A stretch of DNA of 64,000 nt from Pantoea sp. alder81. Lineage in GTDB: Bacteria; Pseudomonadota; Gammaproteobacteria; Enterobacterales; Enterobacteriaceae. The notes beneath the pieces are model-generated. The model was not told the DNA's origin, made no database searches, and worked only from the letters and a program-made list of their open reading frames with translations. The position numbers and the translations under genes are program-made. The stretch is from contig NZ_JAIUDA010000003.1 in NCBI RefSeq assembly GCF_020179835.1, positions 1 through 64,000 on the forward strand, given 5' to 3'. Below, in pieces: positions 9,266-19,863 of this stretch (its first letter is position 1; every line of letters starts with the position of its first letter).

Positions 9266-10143
9266 CAGTGCGACTCCAGCGCGTGTTCCAGCACGCGAAC
9301 AAATTTCAGCGCTGAGTAGGTCGCGCCGTAATACCAGACGGCAGGCACACGCTTAAAGCGACCTGCGCGGATGAAGGGCAAAGCCTGCCACAGCGAGGTG
9401 TTCATCACCTGCTGCATATCACGGTCGTTGTCGTGATCGAAGCAAATCACCTGCACATCGCCAACATCGGCTAACCGCTCAAGCCCCACCACCGCACTGC
9501 CCCAGAAGTTGGTTTCACCGTGCCAGGCGTTGGTGAGACCCAGAATCTCCATCACTTCCAGGAACAGACTGTTGGTGCCAAAGGTGATCGCGTGACGGCT
9601 GTCCATCAATGACATCAGTAACACCGGACGATCGGCCCAGGGTTTGAGGCGCTCACGCGCTGCCGCTAACTGCTGATCGAGGAATTGCAGATGCTGTATC
9701 GCTTGCGCTTCACGCCCCAGCCGAGCCCCGAGCGCTTGCAGCGATTTGCGCGCCGTGCTGAGCGGCTTGCCGTCGCCGCTATTCAGATCAAAGCCCATGG
9801 TGGGCGCGATACGTGCGAGCTTATCCAACCCCGGACCGTAGCCGTTAGAGTGTAGAATCAGGGAAGGTTCGAGTTGCGTCATCAACTCCAGATTGGGTTC
9901 GGTGCGTAAGCCGAGATCAATGGTGCTGGCAGGCAACAACGGCTCGCCCACCCAGATGTTGTAGTTACGCAGATCGGCCACGCCGAGCGGTAAAACACCC
10001 AACGCCATCAGTAGCTCAACGGGCAGCCACTCCAGCGCCAGGATGCGCTGCAGATCGGGCGTTGCCGCACGCAATGGCGCAACGTTCATCAGTGGCGTCA
10101 GTGCCAGCGCCGTCAATAAGCGACGGCGGGAAATGTTGAACAT
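9265..10143 (-). CDS. fhuD: Ferrichrome-binding periplasmic protein FhuD
   Basis: Periplasmic receptor for ferric hydroxamates that docks on FhuB. The 292-residue protein (E. coli 296) begins with a Tat signal containing SRRRLLTALAL and cleavage near PLRAA. The mature part is of the class III binding-protein type with a long helical backbone; recognisable blocks are the DLGLRTEPNLELM region and the C-terminal RVLEHALESH. It overlaps fhuB by 1-4 bases and follows fhuC after 9 bases, so the three are one operon. Confidence 0.94.
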   Translation of the reverse strand: MFNISRRRLLTALALTPLMNVAPLRAATPDLQRILALEWLPVELLMALGVLPLGVADLRNYNIWVGEPLLPASTIDLGLRTEPNLELMTQLEPSLILHSNGYGPGLDKLARIAPTMGFDLNSGDGKPLSTARKSLQALGARLGREAQAIQHLQFLDQQLAAARERLKPWADRPVLLMSLMDSRHAITFGTNSLFLEVMEILGLTNAWHGETNFWGSAVVGLERLADVGDVQVICFDHDNDRDMQQVMNTSLWQALPFIRAGRFKRVPAVWYYGATYSALKFVRVLEHALESH

Positions 10144-10152
10144 GGCGAGGCC

Positions 10153-10947
10153 TCAGTAAACAAAACTGACGGGCGCACCGCCCTGGGGATGAGGCAAGAT
10201 GCCCATCGGAATACCGTAGATATTGCCCAGCACATCGGCTTGCATGATCACCTCAGGTCCACCTTCCGCGATCATTTCTCCACCGCGCAGCGCCACCAGG
10301 CGATCGCAATAGCGCGCCGCCATATTGATGTCGTGCAGTACCGCAATCACCGTCAAGCCACGCTCACGGCTGAGACGCTGAATCAGTGCCAGCACATCAA
10401 CCTGATGGGCGATATCCAATGCCGAAGTGGGTTCATCCAGCAGCAGGCAGCGGCTGTTCTGCGCCACCAGCATCGCCAACCACGCGCGCTGGCGCTCCCC
10501 GCCTGACAGGCTATCCACCAGACGCCCGGCGAAAGGTTTCAGGCCCACCAGCGTAATCGCTTCCTCTACGCGGTCGCGATCTTCCTGGCCATAGCGCCCG
10601 AGCGCTCCGTGCCAGGGATAACGACCAATCGCCACCAGCTCACGCACCGTCATCCCTTCTGCTGCCGGTAACTGCTGTGGCAAATATGCCACCTGGCGCG
10701 CAAAATCTTTGCTGCCCCAGTTCTCAACCGCATCGCTATTCAACAGCACCCGGCCTTCACTTGCCGCATGATGGCGACCGAGCATTTTCAGCAAGGTGGA
10801 TTTGCCGGAGCCATTATGACCGATCAGCGCCGTAACTTTGCCTGGCGCGAAGGTGAGTGAGAGCGGATGCAGCAACGTGCGCCCAGGCACACGAAAACTG
10901 ACATTGTCCAGCGTGAAGGTGGTTTCTTCGTGGTGCGGATGCTGCAT
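10153..10947 (-). CDS. fhuC: Ferrichrome ABC transporter ATPase FhuC
   Basis: ATPase that powers FhuBD siderophore import. The 264-residue protein has Walker A GHNGSGKST (43-51), Q-loop near residue 91 (LPQQLP), signature LSGGERQR (147-154), Walker B CLLLDE (167-172) and the switch His in VLHDINMAA. Length is near E. coli FhuC (265). It lies 94 bases after fhuA with a hairpin in between, as in the fhuACDB order. Confidence 0.97.
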   Translation of the reverse strand: MQHPHHEETTFTLDNVSFRVPGRTLLHPLSLTFAPGKVTALIGHNGSGKSTLLKMLGRHHAASEGRVLLNSDAVENWGSKDFARQVAYLPQQLPAAEGMTVRELVAIGRYPWHGALGRYGQEDRDRVEEAITLVGLKPFAGRLVDSLSGGERQRAWLAMLVAQNSRCLLLDEPTSALDIAHQVDVLALIQRLSRERGLTVIAVLHDINMAARYCDRLVALRGGEMIAEGGPEVIMQADVLGNIYGIPMGILPHPQGGAPVSFVY

Positions 10948-10991
10948 GGTTATCCCTGGTTAATCATCACAAAGCCGATCTGATTCTGAAG

Positions 10992-11013
10992 GGGGCGGCC
11001 CTGAGGCCGCCCC
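10992..11013 (-). terminator. Hairpin between fhuA and fhuC
   Basis: Perfect 9-bp GC-rich stem (GGGGCGGCC/GGCCGCCCC) with a CTGA loop, 29 bases after the fhuA stop. On the minus strand it is followed by CCTTCAG, not a T run, so it may lower rather than end transcription into fhuCDB, or protect the fhuA message. Confidence 0.5.
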
Positions 11014-11041
11014 TGATCACAACATGGTACGCTCTGACGAA

Positions 11042-13252
11042 TCAGAAGCGGAAGGTGGCGGTGCCAACGATTTGACGTTCTGCGCCCCAGTAACAGGCGT
11101 AATCACGGTAGCAGCTGGCAACGTATTCACGATCGAACAGGTTGTTGATGTTCACGCCAACCGTAGAGCCGGGCAGACCGAAACGACCGAGGTCATATTT
11201 CAGGGCTGCATCGACGGTGGTGTAACCCGCTACGTCGAAGTTCTGATTAATGTTGTCACCTGTTGAATAGAGACCTTTGCTCTCGCCAACATAACGCACA
11301 CCCGCTCCCAGCGTCACGCCTGACAACGCAGTCTCGTGGAAGGTGTAATCTCCCCACAGCGATGCCATATGCTTCGGCACCTGCACCGGTGTTCTGCCTT
11401 TCAGCGTGGTGTCTTCGGTATATTCCGCATCGGTATAGGTGTAAGACGCCGTCATGTTGATGTTGGCGTTAAGCGCCGCTTTGGCTTCCAACTCAACACC
11501 GCGTGAACGAATTTCACCGCTCTGAATGCTGGCAAATGGGTGGTTTACGGTATCTGGATCCGCAGTCAGGTTTTTGGTTTTGGTCAATTGATAAACCGCC
11601 GCCGTCACCACAATTGGACGATCTTTTGGCACGTATTTCACGCCAGCTTCATATTGCTTGGCACGTGAAGGATCGAAAGCCTGTCCTTCAAACGTTGAAC
11701 CTGAGTTAGGAATAAAGGCTTCGCTGTAACTGAAATAAGGTGCAATGCCGTTATCGAACACATAGTTAAGACCACCACGCCAGGTAAAGGCTTGATCGTT
11801 TTGACGATCCAGTGAACTGGCTACACGGTCATACACCGAGGTCATCGCGTAGTCGTAGCGACCACCTAAGGTCAGCACCCAGCGATTCCACTCCATTTGG
11901 TCCTGCGCGTATAGGCCAGTCTGACGCTGTTTATTCAGATGCTGATAAGGAGAGGCAAACGGCGTCACCAAATCGTTGCCGTATTGCGGATTGGTCGCAC
12001 TCAAATTGCTGGCTGAGCCAAACTGCGCATCAACATCATTGCGCATCTGCTGATAATCCACACCCATCAGCAAGGTATGATCTAAAGCACCCGTCGCGAA
12101 TTTCGCCTGTGCTTGCGTATCAACAGAGAATTCATTCAGCTTCTCATCCGAAACCGCTGAGCCACGGGTGATCTCATTAGTAGCAGCGTTGAAGCCATTG
12201 CCGTAAATACTGCGATATCCGGTACGCATATCCGCATAACGCAGATTCTGGCGCACCGTCCAGGTATCGTTAAAGCTATGTTCGAAGTTGTAGCCCACCA
12301 TCTTAGTGTTGCGCGAGATCTTATTGCTGTCTTCGCCTTCATCAAAGTTGGTTGGCAACTTATAACTGCTGCCATCCGGGCGGGTAATCCCCACCACGGT
12401 GCCCTGACGCGGCAACCAACCGTAATAACCGGTTTCCGGTTCATTCTGGAAGTAGGTCAGCAGGTCAAAGCGGGTATTGGCATCAGGACGCCAGCTGAAC
12501 GAAGGTGCGATGGTGTAGCGCTTCTCTTTGTTCATTTCCTGCTGCGCGTCGGCGCTGCGAGCCTGACCGGTCAGGCGGTAGCTGTACACGCCATCATCGT
12601 CCAGCGAACCGCCAAAATCGAAGCCGGTTGAGTACAGGTTATCGGTACCCATCTGGAACTGCACTTCACGCAGGGTTTCCTGAGTAGGACGCTTGCTGAC
12701 CAGTGATACGACACCACCTGGGTTGCTCTTGCCGTACAGCACGGAAACCGGACCACGCAGCAGTTCCGCACGCTCAAGGAAATACGGATCGATGGCGAAT
12801 TCAGAGTAGTTATCACCCTGCAGCTTCAGGCCATCAAGATATTGGTTGGTGTTGGTTTCGCTGAAGCCGCGAATTGACAGCGCATCGATCACGCTTGAAC
12901 TGCCGCGGTTACCCGTCAGCACGCCAGCCGTGTAATTGAATGCACCTTTGACGCTGGTCACTGCGCGCATCGCCATTTCTTCTTGCGTCACAACGGACAC
13001 CGACTGCGGGTTTTTCTCAATCGGCGTATCGGTTTTGGTGCCGGTAGCACTGTGTTTCGCGGCAATGGTGGGAGCCGGACCCCATGCGCTTTCCTGCGCG
13101 ACGGTGTTGCCGCCATTGGCGGTAACCACCACGGTATCTTCCGCCAGCGCCTGTGCGCTCAGCGTACCCAGTGTTAAAGAAATCAATAAAGCGAGTGGAC
13201 GACGGGAAGTCGCAGCACGGGCAGAACAAGGATTTGAAATTCGCGTATTCAT
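11042..13252 (-). CDS. fhuA: TonB-dependent ferrichrome outer-membrane receptor FhuA
   Basis: Outer-membrane beta-barrel that imports ferric hydroxamate siderophores with TonB energy. The 736-residue protein has a signal peptide (about 1-37, ending SAQALA), a TonB box (DTVVVTA), a plug domain (about 60-190, including the KNPQSVSVVT and LLRGPVSVLYGKSNPGG motifs) and a 22-strand barrel ending in the aromatic C-terminus TATFRF. Length is near E. coli FhuA (747). Two cysteines in SCYRDYACYWG lie in the last strand pair region. A Fur box precedes the gene. Close receptors such as FoxA or FcuA are possible, but linkage to fhuCDB favours FhuA. Confidence 0.93.
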   Translation of the reverse strand: MNTRISNPCSARAATSRRPLALLISLTLGTLSAQALAEDTVVVTANGGNTVAQESAWGPAPTIAAKHSATGTKTDTPIEKNPQSVSVVTQEEMAMRAVTSVKGAFNYTAGVLTGNRGSSSVIDALSIRGFSETNTNQYLDGLKLQGDNYSEFAIDPYFLERAELLRGPVSVLYGKSNPGGVVSLVSKRPTQETLREVQFQMGTDNLYSTGFDFGGSLDDDGVYSYRLTGQARSADAQQEMNKEKRYTIAPSFSWRPDANTRFDLLTYFQNEPETGYYGWLPRQGTVVGITRPDGSSYKLPTNFDEGEDSNKISRNTKMVGYNFEHSFNDTWTVRQNLRYADMRTGYRSIYGNGFNAATNEITRGSAVSDEKLNEFSVDTQAQAKFATGALDHTLLMGVDYQQMRNDVDAQFGSASNLSATNPQYGNDLVTPFASPYQHLNKQRQTGLYAQDQMEWNRWVLTLGGRYDYAMTSVYDRVASSLDRQNDQAFTWRGGLNYVFDNGIAPYFSYSEAFIPNSGSTFEGQAFDPSRAKQYEAGVKYVPKDRPIVVTAAVYQLTKTKNLTADPDTVNHPFASIQSGEIRSRGVELEAKAALNANINMTASYTYTDAEYTEDTTLKGRTPVQVPKHMASLWGDYTFHETALSGVTLGAGVRYVGESKGLYSTGDNINQNFDVAGYTTVDAALKYDLGRFGLPGSTVGVNINNLFDREYVASCYRDYACYWGAERQIVGTATFRF

Positions 13253-13292
13253 AAAAGGATCTCTCGGAAAGAAAACAATGCAGGTGAATACA

Positions 13293-13311
13293 AACGAGAA
13301 TGATTATTAGA
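13293..13311. promoter_or_regulatory. Fur box upstream of fhuA
   Basis: AACGAGAATGATTATTAGA about 40 bases before the fhuA ATG; the minus strand reads TAATAATCATTCTCGTT, the usual enterobacterial Fur-box form. It implies repression of the fhu genes by iron. Confidence 0.85.
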
Positions 13312-13425
13312 CGCACGGATTTTAGGCGAAGTTTGGCGAGATCCGCAAGATGTAATGCCTGATGGCGGTGCGTTTGCGACCAGATCGTGCATGTCCATGA
13401 TCGCGATTAACAAATCACAGGCATG

Positions 13426-13446
13426 AAAAAGGGCGCCGTAGCGCCC
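13426..13446 (-). terminator. Terminator of mrcB
   Basis: GGGCGC/GCGCCC stem at 13431-13446 with a TACG loop, followed on the minus strand by CTTTTTCATG. It is 18 bases after the mrcB stop. Confidence 0.85.
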
Positions 13447-13464
13447 TCTGTTTTCTGCAGCTAA

Positions 13465-16011
13465 CTATTTGCTGCCAAACATATCCTTAATCCAGCCCGC
13501 CACGCCGTCAGCATCTTTTTGCTCACCCTGTTGCTGCTGAGGTGATTGCTGCTGCGGTTGCGACTCTTGCTGCTGTTGGATCTGCTGCTGTTGCTGGATC
13601 TGTTGCTGCTGTTGTTGGCACAACGCGTTAGGATCCAACGTCCACACCGGCAGCGAACGCCAGGTGCTGCTACCAGAACCACACACGAAGTTACCCGCAG
13701 AGTCGACGTTCATCTGCGTGATATCTTCTGGCGGAGTCAGCACCAGCGGCATTGGCGCCTGATTGTCGAGATAACGACGATAAATCTGCATCGCACCGCT
13801 CGCCCCATACAGCTTCGACGTCTGGTTGTTGTCACGGCCAACCCAGGTGATCGCCACTTCCTTGCCATCAATACCCGCAAACCAGCTATCGATCAGGTCA
13901 TTGGTGGTACCGGTTTTACCCGCCAGATGGGCATTCGGATAGCGCGCGCCCAACGCACGGGCGGTGCCATGGTCAGCGACCTGCTGCATGGTGTACAAGG
14001 TCATATAAGCCGCCTGCGCCGGCTCAACGCGCTGCGCCTGCGGGAAGCTCTGATACAACACCGTGCCATCTTCGGCAATCACCGAGCGTACCGCTGAGAG
14101 ATCGGCGCGGTTACCGCCGCTGGCAATCGACTGGAACGCCTGTGCTGCTTCGATCGGCGTCAGGTTAAGCGCACCCAGTAACATCGCTGGCACCGGGTTC
14201 AGCTGATCTTTCGGCACGCCCAGCTTCGTCCAGGTATCGACCACCGAAGGCAGACCCAATGTCATCCCCAGGTTTACGGTAGGCACGTTCATGGAGTTGG
14301 TTAAGGCATCCACCAGCATCACTTTGCCGCTGAAACGCTTGTCGTCGTTCATCGGTTTCCAGACCGATCCGTTTGGCTGTTTCAGCGCAATCGGTTCATC
14401 CGCCAGCCAGGTGTTCAGACGATAGGTATTCGGTTGGCTCAATGCGGTGAGATAGGTCGCCGGTTTAGCCAGTGAGCCAATGGAACGACGCGCCTGCAGC
14501 GCACGGTTATAGCCCGCGAACTGCGGATCGGCACCGCCTACCATGGCACGCACTTCACCACTGAAGCGATCCACCACCACCATTGCGGTTTCCAGATCCT
14601 TCAAGCCACGCTGTTTTTTCAGCGCCGGGATACCATCTTCAACCGCTTTTTCCGCCGCATCCTGGGAGATAGGATCGAGCGTAGTGAAGATCTTCACGCC
14701 AGACAGATCTTTAATCTTGTCGCCCAGTTTGGCCTGCAGTTCGTTACGCACCATCTGCATAAAGGCAGGCTGCGGCGTGATCACGCCCCCTTTCGGCTGC
14801 ACACCCAACGGACGCGCCGAGAGCATGTCATACAGCTCCTGGTCGATGACGTTTTGCTGCTGCAGTAAACGCAGCACCAGGTTACGACGTTCCAGCGCCA
14901 GTTTCGGGTTACGCCATGGGTTATACAGCGACGCGCCTTTCACCATACCGACCAGCATCGCCTGCTGATCGAGACTCAGCTCATCCACCGGACGACCAAA
15001 GTAGTACAGACTCGCCAGTGGGAAGCCGCGGATCTGATCGTTGCCTGCCTGGCCGAGGTACACCTCGTTCAGGTAGAGCTCAAGGATGCGATCTTTGCTG
15101 TAACGCGCATCCATGATCACTGCCATGTAAGCTTCACGCGCTTTACGCCACAGTGAACGCTCGTTGGTCAGGAACAGGTTCTTCACCAGCTGCTGCGTCA
15201 AGGTACTGCCACCCTGCACCGCTTTACCGGCGGTGATGTTGGCGAGGAACGCACGACCAATCGAGTACGGGCTGATGCCATCATGCTCGTAGAAGTGGCG
15301 GTCTTCGGTGGCGATCAGCGTACTGACCAGCAGATCCGGGAAACCCGCGCGCGGCACGAACAGACGCTGCTCACCGTTCGGCGATTGCAGCATGGTGATC
15401 AAGCGCGGATCGAGGCGGAAGAAGCCAAAATCACGCCCGGTATCGAGGTTTTTAATCTCGCTCAGTTCGTTGTTGCTGAACGTCAGACGCGCGTTGATCT
15501 GCCCTTCTTTGCTGTCCGGGAAATCAAACGGACGACGCAGCAGATCGATAGTGTTGCCTTTAACACTGAACTCACCAGGACGGGTAATGCGCGACACTTC
15601 GCGATACTGCGTGCCTTCCAGCAGCGCAATCATCTCTTTTTTGTCGTACGACATTCCCGGCTCAAGGCTCACCATGCGGCCGTAAACGGCAGCAGGCAGC
15701 TGCCACACTTTACCGTCGATGCGGCTGCGGATCTCTGAATCGAGATAGATACCCCATGCCACCATCACTACCACAAAGACCAGGAAGAGCTTAATCAACC
15801 AGCCTAACCAGCGACGTTTGCCGCGTGGCGGACGTTTTCCTTTCCCTTTACCTTTTGGTGGCACCGGTGTGCTCTCCTCATCATCTTCGTCAAAATCGTC
15901 CTGATCGATATCATCATCAAGCTCCCTGCGGCGACCCCGTCGTGCAGTGCTACGCGGCGGCTTTGGCGCTTTTCCTTTGCGCCCAATAGGTTCGCGATCG
16001 TTCCCAGACAT
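13465..16011 (-). CDS. mrcB: Bifunctional penicillin-binding protein 1B
   Basis: Class A PBP that polymerises and cross-links peptidoglycan. The 848-residue protein (E. coli 844) has a basic/acidic cytoplasmic tail (1-66), a membrane segment (about 68-90), a UB2H domain (about 105-200), a GT51 glycosyltransferase with catalytic Glu236 ([12 protein letters not shown]), and a transpeptidase with Ser510-x-x-Lys in SLAKP (Ser510 precedes IGSLAK; Ser513 and Lys516 form the SLAK box), SMN (573-575) and KTGTT (699-703). The C-terminal tail is glutamine-rich (about 785-835) and encoded by CTG/TTG-type triplets. It lies downstream of hrpB but has its own terminator. Confidence 0.97.
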   Translation of the reverse strand: MSGNDREPIGRKGKAPKPPRSTARRGRRRELDDDIDQDDFDEDDEESTPVPPKGKGKGKRPPRGKRRWLGWLIKLFLVFVVVMVAWGIYLDSEIRSRIDGKVWQLPAAVYGRMVSLEPGMSYDKKEMIALLEGTQYREVSRITRPGEFSVKGNTIDLLRRPFDFPDSKEGQINARLTFSNNELSEIKNLDTGRDFGFFRLDPRLITMLQSPNGEQRLFVPRAGFPDLLVSTLIATEDRHFYEHDGISPYSIGRAFLANITAGKAVQGGSTLTQQLVKNLFLTNERSLWRKAREAYMAVIMDARYSKDRILELYLNEVYLGQAGNDQIRGFPLASLYYFGRPVDELSLDQQAMLVGMVKGASLYNPWRNPKLALERRNLVLRLLQQQNVIDQELYDMLSARPLGVQPKGGVITPQPAFMQMVRNELQAKLGDKIKDLSGVKIFTTLDPISQDAAEKAVEDGIPALKKQRGLKDLETAMVVVDRFSGEVRAMVGGADPQFAGYNRALQARRSIGSLAKPATYLTALSQPNTYRLNTWLADEPIALKQPNGSVWKPMNDDKRFSGKVMLVDALTNSMNVPTVNLGMTLGLPSVVDTWTKLGVPKDQLNPVPAMLLGALNLTPIEAAQAFQSIASGGNRADLSAVRSVIAEDGTVLYQSFPQAQRVEPAQAAYMTLYTMQQVADHGTARALGARYPNAHLAGKTGTTNDLIDSWFAGIDGKEVAITWVGRDNNQTSKLYGASGAMQIYRRYLDNQAPMPLVLTPPEDITQMNVDSAGNFVCGSGSSTWRSLPVWTLDPNALCQQQQQQIQQQQQIQQQQESQPQQQSPQQQQGEQKDADGVAGWIKDMFGSK

Positions 16012-16109
16012 GCTTTTATTCTCCAGGCATAGCTACGGCTGCGGCCGTTACTCTAACTGCTTTCTCGTGCTGCGCATGGCAGAACCCTCTGAATTCGATC
16101 CACAGAGTG

Positions 16110-18542
16110 TCACGATGAAAATTTCTTGGTGCGCCTTGTCGGTAAGGCGTTTGCCGGATCGTCGGGCCAGGGATGTTTGGGATAGCGCCCTTTCATCTCT
16201 TTCTGCACTTCAGGATAGGCTCCGCGCCAGAACGCCGCGAGATCACGGGTGATCTGTAACGGACGCTGCGCCGGTGACAGCAACTCCAATACCAGCGGAA
16301 TACGGCCTTCGGCCACCGCAGGATTTTGCGCTTCACCAAACATCTCCTGAATGCGCACTGCCAGCGCAGGGGGCTTATCCACCGCGTAGCGAATCGGCAG
16401 GCGACTTCCGGTCGGCACAGTGTAATGAGTTGGCAGCACAGTATCCAGCCGCTGACGTTGTGACCATGTCAGCAAATGTAATAATGCGCTGACAAGATTG
16501 ACGGCCTGCAGGCTCCTGAGATCGCGTACGGAGCCCATCTCGGGTAACAGCCAGCGCTCCAGCGAGTCGAGCAGGCTCTCATCGTCCAACGGCGGCCACG
16601 CTTCTTCCGGCAGCCACTCAGCGGCACAATGCAAACGCAAACGCAGCTGTTCCGCTTCCTGTGTCCAGCCGAGCACGGAAAGCCCTTTCTCACGGATCCA
16701 GCGCAGCATCGCCGGGTGTAAAATATCCGCGTCCGGGCGCGCCTGCGGCTGTGCTTTTAGGACCAGCGCACCCACAAGCTCACGCTTCCAGGCGCGCAAT
16801 GTGCCCTTCTCTTCATCCCATTCCACATCAATGCGCTGCGTCACCAGCTCAGGGCATTGCTGGCGTAACTCACCGATTTCCACCGGCAACGCTAAGAGCA
16901 TGCGCGCTTCGGCCGCGCTGGCACCTTGCAATAAGGTCGGCGCAATCAGCCATTCATAACGGCTCAAGCCATCCTGCTCATCCAGCATGGCGCCAATACC
17001 ATTGGCCAGTTGATAGCGGGCACTCTCGCCGCGTCGCTGTGCCAGCCGATCGGCAAACCCCGCTGCCAGTAAAGCGGGGAACAGATCGGGATTGACCGTG
17101 CCGCCGCTGGCATTGAGTCTCTGCTGCCACTGACGGGCGCGGCGCTGCCAGTGAGGTTGAGGCCGGTTGAGTGCATCACGCAAATCTGCGCTGCCGTTGC
17201 GCGGGGGATCTTCCAGAATCGCCACCAGCAAGGCGGCACTGGCGATCGCATCCTTGTCCTGTGCCGCGCACAAGATAGCGGTGAGGCGAGGATCGCTCCC
17301 CAGCGCCGCCATCTTACGCCCACGCGCATTCAGCTTATCGCCCTCCATCGCCCCCAAGCGAGTCAGCAGATCATTTGCCGCGCGTAAGCTGCGCGCGGGT
17401 GGCGCATCCAGCCAGCTAAGCTGTGATGCATCCTGGCAACCCCACTGCAATAAATCGATTTGCAGTGAAGAGATATCGCTGTTGAGGATTTCCGGCTCAC
17501 TCTGTGCCGCCGCGCGCATCGCTTGTTCCTGCGGCAGCAGATGCAAACAGATACCGGGTTCAAGACGCCCGGCACGCCCCGCACGCTGGGTCATCGACGC
17601 CTGGCTGATACGCTGGGTTTGCAGCCGTGTTACGCCGCTGCGCACATCAAACTGTGCTGAACGTTCCAGCGCGCTATCCACCACCAGACGGATGCCTTCA
17701 ATGGTCAGGCTGGTTTCGGCGATGTTGGTCGCCAGCACCACTTTGCGACGACCGGCGGGCGCAGGCAGAATTGCGCGACGCTGTACATCCAGAGACAGCG
17801 CACCATATAAAGGAGAGAGATCAACATCATCACCAACGCGGGATTCCAGCTCGCGCTTCACGCGTTCAATCTCCGCGACGCCCGGCAGGAACAGCAGCAG
17901 CGAACCCGTTTCCTCGCGCAGCAACTGCGCCACTTCGCGTGCCACCGCTTCGTCAAAACGCTGCTGCGGATTGAGCGAAGCATAACGGCGCGTCACAGGA
18001 AAACTACGTCCTTCAGAGACGATAAAAGGCGCATCCGGCAGCAACTGACGCAGCCGCTCGTTATCCAGCGTGGCGGACATCAGCAGAATTTTCAGATCTT
18101 CGCGCAGGCCTTGCTGCACATCCAGCAGCAGCGCCAGCGCCAAATCGGCCTGCAGGCTGCGCTCATGAAATTCATCGAGGATCACCAGCGACACGCCTTC
18201 AAGCATCGGATCGCGCTGCAACATGCGCGTCAAAATACCTTCCGTCACCACTTCCAGTTTGGTATCTGGACCACAGCAGTTTTCACCACGCATGCGATAA
18301 CCCACGGTGGCACCAGGCTGTTCCCCCAGCAGCTCCGCCAGACGTTGCGCGACATTACGCGCCGCCAGCCGACGTGGCTCTAGCATAATGATGCGGCCCG
18401 ATAGCCGGGCTTTTTGCAGCAATTGCAACGGCAGCCAGGTGGATTTACCCGCGCCGGTCGGCGCCGCCAGCAATACCTGCGGCGACTGTGCCAGGGCATC
18501 CAGCAATGCAGGCAGCACTTCGCTCACCGGTAATTCGCTCAC
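16110..18542 (-). CDS. hrpB: ATP-dependent RNA helicase HrpB
   Basis: DEAH-box helicase of unclear cellular role. With the GTG start at 18542 the protein has 810 residues, next to the E. coli length (809). Visible motifs are Walker A APTGAGKST (about 28-35), DEFHERS (motif II), MSATLDN (motif III), ATNIAETSLTI and QRAGRAGR (motif VI), then the HA2/HrpB C-terminal domains ending KGRYPKHPWPDDPANA. GGAGTGGGAG lies just before the GTG and the start MSELPVSEVLP parallels E. coli MSSLPVAAVLP. An ATG further upstream at 18614 would overlap thpR and is less likely. Confidence 0.93.
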   Translation of the reverse strand: MSELPVSEVLPALLDALAQSPQVLLAAPTGAGKSTWLPLQLLQKARLSGRIIMLEPRRLAARNVAQRLAELLGEQPGATVGYRMRGENCCGPDTKLEVVTEGILTRMLQRDPMLEGVSLVILDEFHERSLQADLALALLLDVQQGLREDLKILLMSATLDNERLRQLLPDAPFIVSEGRSFPVTRRYASLNPQQRFDEAVAREVAQLLREETGSLLLFLPGVAEIERVKRELESRVGDDVDLSPLYGALSLDVQRRAILPAPAGRRKVVLATNIAETSLTIEGIRLVVDSALERSAQFDVRSGVTRLQTQRISQASMTQRAGRAGRLEPGICLHLLPQEQAMRAAAQSEPEILNSDISSLQIDLLQWGCQDASQLSWLDAPPARSLRAANDLLTRLGAMEGDKLNARGRKMAALGSDPRLTAILCAAQDKDAIASAALLVAILEDPPRNGSADLRDALNRPQPHWQRRARQWQQRLNASGGTVNPDLFPALLAAGFADRLAQRRGESARYQLANGIGAMLDEQDGLSRYEWLIAPTLLQGASAAEARMLLALPVEIGELRQQCPELVTQRIDVEWDEEKGTLRAWKRELVGALVLKAQPQARPDADILHPAMLRWIREKGLSVLGWTQEAEQLRLRLHCAAEWLPEEAWPPLDDESLLDSLERWLLPEMGSVRDLRSLQAVNLVSALLHLLTWSQRQRLDTVLPTHYTVPTGSRLPIRYAVDKPPALAVRIQEMFGEAQNPAVAEGRIPLVLELLSPAQRPLQITRDLAAFWRGAYPEVQKEMKGRYPKHPWPDDPANALPTRRTKKFSS

Positions 18543-18606
18543 ACTCAACTCCCACTCCGCCTGTGCTAATATGGCGCGCATTGTAGCACTCAACGGCACC
18601 GCCATC

Positions 18607-19146
18607 ATGACCACGCAACGTCTGTTTTTTGCCCTCGAACTGCCCGCTCCGCTCCAGCAACAGCTGGTACAGTGGCGTGCAGATCATTTCAGTGAGGATG
18701 ATGGAAAACCCGTGGAAGCCGCCAACCTGCATCTGACGTTGGCGTTTCTTGGCGAAGTCAGCAATGAGACCTCGCAAAAGCTGCAGCAGCTCGCCTCGCG
18801 CATCACCCAACCAGGCTTTGCCCTCGACCTCGATGACGCCGGACACTGGCCGCGTCCCGGCGTAGTGTGGCTTGGCTGCCAGCGTGCGCCACGCGGTTTG
18901 CTGCAGTTAGCGAGTTTGCTGCGTGCCCAGGCAGCACGCCATGGTTGTGCGCAGAGTGCCCAGCCTTTTCATCCGCATATCACTTTGCTGCGCCACGCTA
19001 CGCAAAAAGTCGCGCTGCCAGCACGAGGATTTCATTGGCGTCATGAGGTCAGTCACTTCGCGCTGTTTTCATCGACCTTTTCCCAGGGCCGTACCCGCTA
19101 TCGTCGACTGGCCCACTGGCCACTGTTACCCACTTCAGGAGCCTAA
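18607..19146 (+). CDS. thpR: RNA 2',3'-cyclic phosphodiesterase ThpR
   Basis: 2H phosphoesterase that opens 2',3'-cyclic phosphate RNA ends, earlier called LigT for its 2'-5' RNA ligase activity. The 179-residue protein (E. coli 176) has the two HxTx motifs HLTLAFLG (about residue 42) and HITLLRH (about residue 125). An open frame extends far upstream, but the ATG at 18607 gives the normal start TTQRLFFALELP. It is divergent from hrpB with about 60 bases between the start codons and abuts sfsA with no gap. Confidence 0.94.
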   Translation: MTTQRLFFALELPAPLQQQLVQWRADHFSEDDGKPVEAANLHLTLAFLGEVSNETSQKLQQLASRITQPGFALDLDDAGHWPRPGVVWLGCQRAPRGLLQLASLLRAQAARHGCAQSAQPFHPHITLLRHATQKVALPARGFHWRHEVSHFALFSSTFSQGRTRYRRLAHWPLLPTSGA

Positions 19147-19863
19147 ATGCTGTTCGATCCTCCGCTGAAACCCGCTCGTCTTATCGTTCGCTATAAGCGC
19201 TTTCTTGCCGATGTGGTGACACCGGAAGGCGAGACGCTGACGATTCACTGCGCCAATACCGGCGCGATGACCGGCTGCGCCACGCCAGGCGATACTGTGT
19301 GGTACTCCACTTCAGACAGCAACACGCGCAAGTATCCGCACAGCTGGGAATTGACCGAGACCCAACAAGGCCATTGGATCTGCGTGAATACGCTTAGAGC
19401 CAATCAACTGGTGCGCGAAGCCTTAACCCTTGACGCCATTCCAGAATTGTCCGCTTACACTCACTGCCAACCCGAAGTAAAATACGGCACGGAAAAAAGC
19501 CGAATTGACTTCCTGCTGCAAGCGGAGGGCAGATCAAACTGCTATATTGAAGTCAAGTCCGTCACCCTTTTACAGCAGGGTAAAGGCTTTTTTCCGGATG
19601 CGGTGACGGCTCGAGGACAGAAGCATCTGCGCGAACTCAGTGCTATCGCGGCAGAGGGTCATCGAGCTGTTTTGTTGTTCGCCGTTCTGCACACGGGGAT
19701 TGAGGACGTCTCCCCGGCGCGCCATATCGACGCACACTACGCAGAACTACTGGGACAGGCTCAACGCTGTGGAGTGGAGGTGTTGGCATATCAGGCTCAG
19801 ATATCACCTGCTCAAATGTTACTCACTCAGCCGGTCGCATTGACGATTAACGCAGAGTTGTAA
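19147..19863 (+). CDS. sfsA: Sugar fermentation stimulation protein SfsA
   Basis: DNA-binding protein with a nuclease-like fold, linked genetically to maltose metabolism in E. coli; its biochemical role is not settled. The 238-residue protein (E. coli 234) shows the family blocks [37 protein letters not shown] and EVKSVTLL with the acidic residues expected of a PD-(D/E)xK-like site. The ATG follows directly after the thpR stop, so the two are co-transcribed and probably coupled. Confidence 0.95.
   Translation: MLFDPPLKPARLIVRYKRFLADVVTPEGETLTIHCANTGAMTGCATPGDTVWYSTSDSNTRKYPHSWELTETQQGHWICVNTLRANQLVREALTLDAIPELSAYTHCQPEVKYGTEKSRIDFLLQAEGRSNCYIEVKSVTLLQQGKGFFPDAVTARGQKHLRELSAIAAEGHRAVLLFAVLHTGIEDVSPARHIDAHYAELLGQAQRCGVEVLAYQAQISPAQMLLTQPVALTINAEL

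Noticed and set aside
13546..15738. Long plus-strand frames opposite mrcB
   Set aside because: Low-complexity Leu/Arg-rich translations caused by the repeat-rich antisense strand of mrcB.
16661..17985. Plus-strand frames opposite hrpB
   Set aside because: Ser/Arg/Ala-rich translations with no start signals, explained by GC-rich hrpB codons.
18543..18614. Upstream extension of hrpB to ATG at 18614
   Set aside because: It would overlap the thpR start region, and the GTG at 18542 has the better ribosome site and gives E. coli length.
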